Source: Stictocephala bisonia (lineage: Eukaryota > Arthropoda > Insecta > Hemiptera > Membracidae). From it: a DNA stretch of 64,000 bases. This document shows positions 62,018-64,000 of this stretch, piece after piece. The first letter of the stretch is position 1. The number at the start of each line of letters is the position of its first letter. A program made the translations under genes and the position numbers. The notes under the pieces were generated by a model, which worked only from the letters and a program-made list of their open reading frames with translations, was not told the origin of the DNA and searched no databases. Location: the NCBI GenBank assembly GCA_035578905.1, contig JAQJVL010000609.1:244001-308000 (forward strand), written 5' to 3'.

Positions 62018-62053
<36 letters not shown>

Positions 62054-63179
62054 GAAAAAAGGACAACTTTTTTTAAGGAAAATATTTTTGAAAAAATCAT
62101 TTTTCATTTTTTTAAAACATTTTGATCGTATTTTCTTTTTGTTAACAAATTGAATATTCGATAGTTTTACGATAAAATGTCATTTTTGACTTATAAAATG
62201 CTTTTCATGAACCTAATGTAACCTATCAACACACTCTTCATATGAATTTTGAGATTTGATTAAATTTTGATGTCTGGGCTCCAGCGAAAACACGCAAATA
62301 TGTGATTTGTGGTTAGTAGTTGTTTGCATTATCATCGTACAAATATTGATAGTCGCATGTCACCGTGAAATATTGATCTGTGACAAGAGATCACTATCTA
62401 AACATTAAGACACAAGTACTTTTTACTGTATTTATTATTTTATTTAGATAGTTTTTATCTGAGTAATTCTTTTATTATTTCGTCAGTTTGATGGCTGCCG
62501 TATGACAGGTGTGCGATATATTATCATGAAACAAGTTTTCACTTCATATCTGGAAAAATAATCATCGTAAACCAAAATAGTTGTCAACCCAGTTTTCAGT
62601 GGAAAAAAGTACATCAAATTAAAATAAGATGTTTCAAATAATATTAAAAATAACAGAAATATGATTTTTTTTCTGTGATAATTAAAATACTGTGAATTTG
62701 GCTATTCAGGATTTTTCCTTAAAAAGTGTTCCACTTCGTGTAACAAAAAGTACATCCCTTAAAAATACCGTCAAATCTTAGCTCAATTTAGACAAAGTGT
62801 GCTTCATTAGGCAAGTAAAATCTTCACGGTCTTCCAAATTAGTAATAAATTGGAATAAATAAGCTGAGTATTTTATATAAATCTATAAATCTGGTTATTT
62901 TATAGTCAATTCCAAATTCAACTTATACAACATCAAGAGCAGACGACTTACATAATGGGCGATAGTGACATCGACTCATGTTGACTCAACTGTAGAATCA
63001 TAACAGTAATTATATAACACCGTTTGTATAAGACAAAGTTTATCAACGTTTTCTTAGAAACTGCAATTTATCAAACCCAGTATGTTAACTACTAGCTTTT
63101 TGCAGTGGGTTTCTATTTTCATACCACTGCTGAATTGCAATAACATTTTCTCACCGCAGATAAACACCATTGCTAATCG
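60460..63179. other. AT-rich DNA, mostly featureless
   Basis: 61190-61390 and 60640-60720 are GC-richer but without exon evidence. T-run at 62021-62050. Confidence 0.4.
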
Positions 63180-63180
63180 A

Positions 63181-63348
63181 GACTATATTGAGACAAACTG
63201 GTGAAGTTTGTCTCGATATATAAAAAACTTTATATATATTAAAATATATATAAAATATATATATTTTATATATATTAAAATATATATAAAATATATATAA
63301 AACATTAAAACTTTCTTTTACTTTGTAAAAGAAAGTTTTAATGTTTTA
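63181..63348. repeat. cluster of hairpins
   Basis: First stem: TATATTGAGACAAAC and GTTTGTCTCGATATA (one mismatch, 7-base loop) at 63184-63221. Then alternating TATATATATTAAAATATATA palindromes. Last stem: 63298-63321 and 63325-63348, 24 bp, perfect, with a TTT loop. Confidence 0.9.
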
Positions 63349-64000
63349 ATAATAATTCTTTTAAAATGTTGTTGAAAATTTGTATATTTTATCCAACGAT
63401 ATTGATAATATATGTTAAACGCGATTTTTTTAAAATTCATAAGGCTTCACAAGTACAGATAAATAACCTTCTATGTTAAGATACCTTTACATGGCTTATA
63501 CGAACATATCTCAAATACATAATATCCAATGATTATGTATCGATGTTAATCTATGTTTGCATATCGATAGTAACCGATACTAATGTTCACATAAATGTTC
63601 CTATATTGATTCTAATAGTTGATAGTATTTCGCTAATCGATGCTCAATAATTTGGCTAGTCGATATTTATTTATCGACGCTGAGGGTTCTTGAATTTACT
63701 CGTAATCACTACCAACCCTTCTTTTTTTGTGGATACTTCACGAACACACATTTGGCACCATTTTACACACACGTAGGGTTTAAAGTTATATAAAGTTACT
63801 TCCCCTCTCACTCTTTTTCTAAAATTTACATTTAAAGTTTTTTAGAGTAATGCCAGTCATTATGAACGATAGATATTCTAACTTTTTTTAAGTATTTTGG
63901 ACTACTGGAGTAACCTGATGTCCAATATATAGAATTAAACTCCAAATTCTTTATAAGAAGACTGTCATGCAACTTGTATATTTTCATTGCCTTTTCCCCC
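63349..64000. other. AT-rich DNA with a cluster of CGAT words
   Basis: Six CGAT/TCGA-type words fall within 63535-63680 (TATCGATG, ATATCGATAG, ACCGATAC, AATCGATG, GTCGATAT, TATCGACG). No gene seen to the window end. Confidence 0.5.

Overview
The window is animal, almost certainly insect, nuclear DNA. It is strongly AT-rich, genes are split by large introns with GT-AG borders, most of the sequence is decayed transposable elements and minisatellites, and it holds an interstitial array of TTAGG, the ancestral insect telomere repeat. A hemipteran-type genome would fit, but the species is not decided by the sequence. There are no operons, bacterial genes, CRISPR arrays, rRNA genes or intact tRNA genes.

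The clearest gene is a Snail/Scratch-superfamily zinc-finger repressor on the minus strand. It was assembled by hand from four exons whose splice phases fit exactly: exon 1 (39585-39639, SNAG-type start MPRAFLLTHRRY), exon 2 (18899-19107), exon 3 (15256-15517, three C2H2 fingers) and exon 4 (14396-14655, one C2H2 and one C2HC finger, stop). The joined CDS is 786 nt, 261 codons plus stop, with a TATA/initiator promoter just upstream and a candidate poly(A) signal 52 nt after the stop. Two further first-exon candidates lie at the edges: a signal-peptide exon on the minus strand (5913-5984) and a plus-strand ATG exon with a strong donor (57568-57636). The rest of both genes would lie in unseen exons or outside the window.

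Layout: 1-5.9 kb holds a 56-bp minisatellite and repeat debris; 5.9-6.1 kb the signal-peptide exon; 6.1-14.3 kb AT-rich DNA with a pogo/Tigger-like MITE; 14.4-39.7 kb the scratch-like gene. Its 20-kb first intron carries a foldback element with TTAGG repeats at its centre, a (TGCG)n/(TG)n tract, a 33-bp minisatellite, a 71-bp minisatellite, a TTAA-flanked DNA transposon with a long transposase-like open frame (31265-32762), and many copies of two SINE-like families (called A1 and A2 here). Its second intron carries a LINE remnant split by a mariner-like MITE. From 40 to 57 kb is intergenic or intronic DNA with a 130-bp and an 84-bp minisatellite, several foldback elements and a three-level nested insertion with a perfect 12-bp target duplication. 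From 57.5 to 64 kb is the start of the right-hand gene followed by TE-rich intron.

A1, A2 and C are names used only here. A1 is a SINE with a tRNA-like head; A2 is a longer repeat sharing the A1 3-prime tail; C is a 342-bp element present twice. All family statements come from reading the sequence and remembered family features; no alignment or database search was run.
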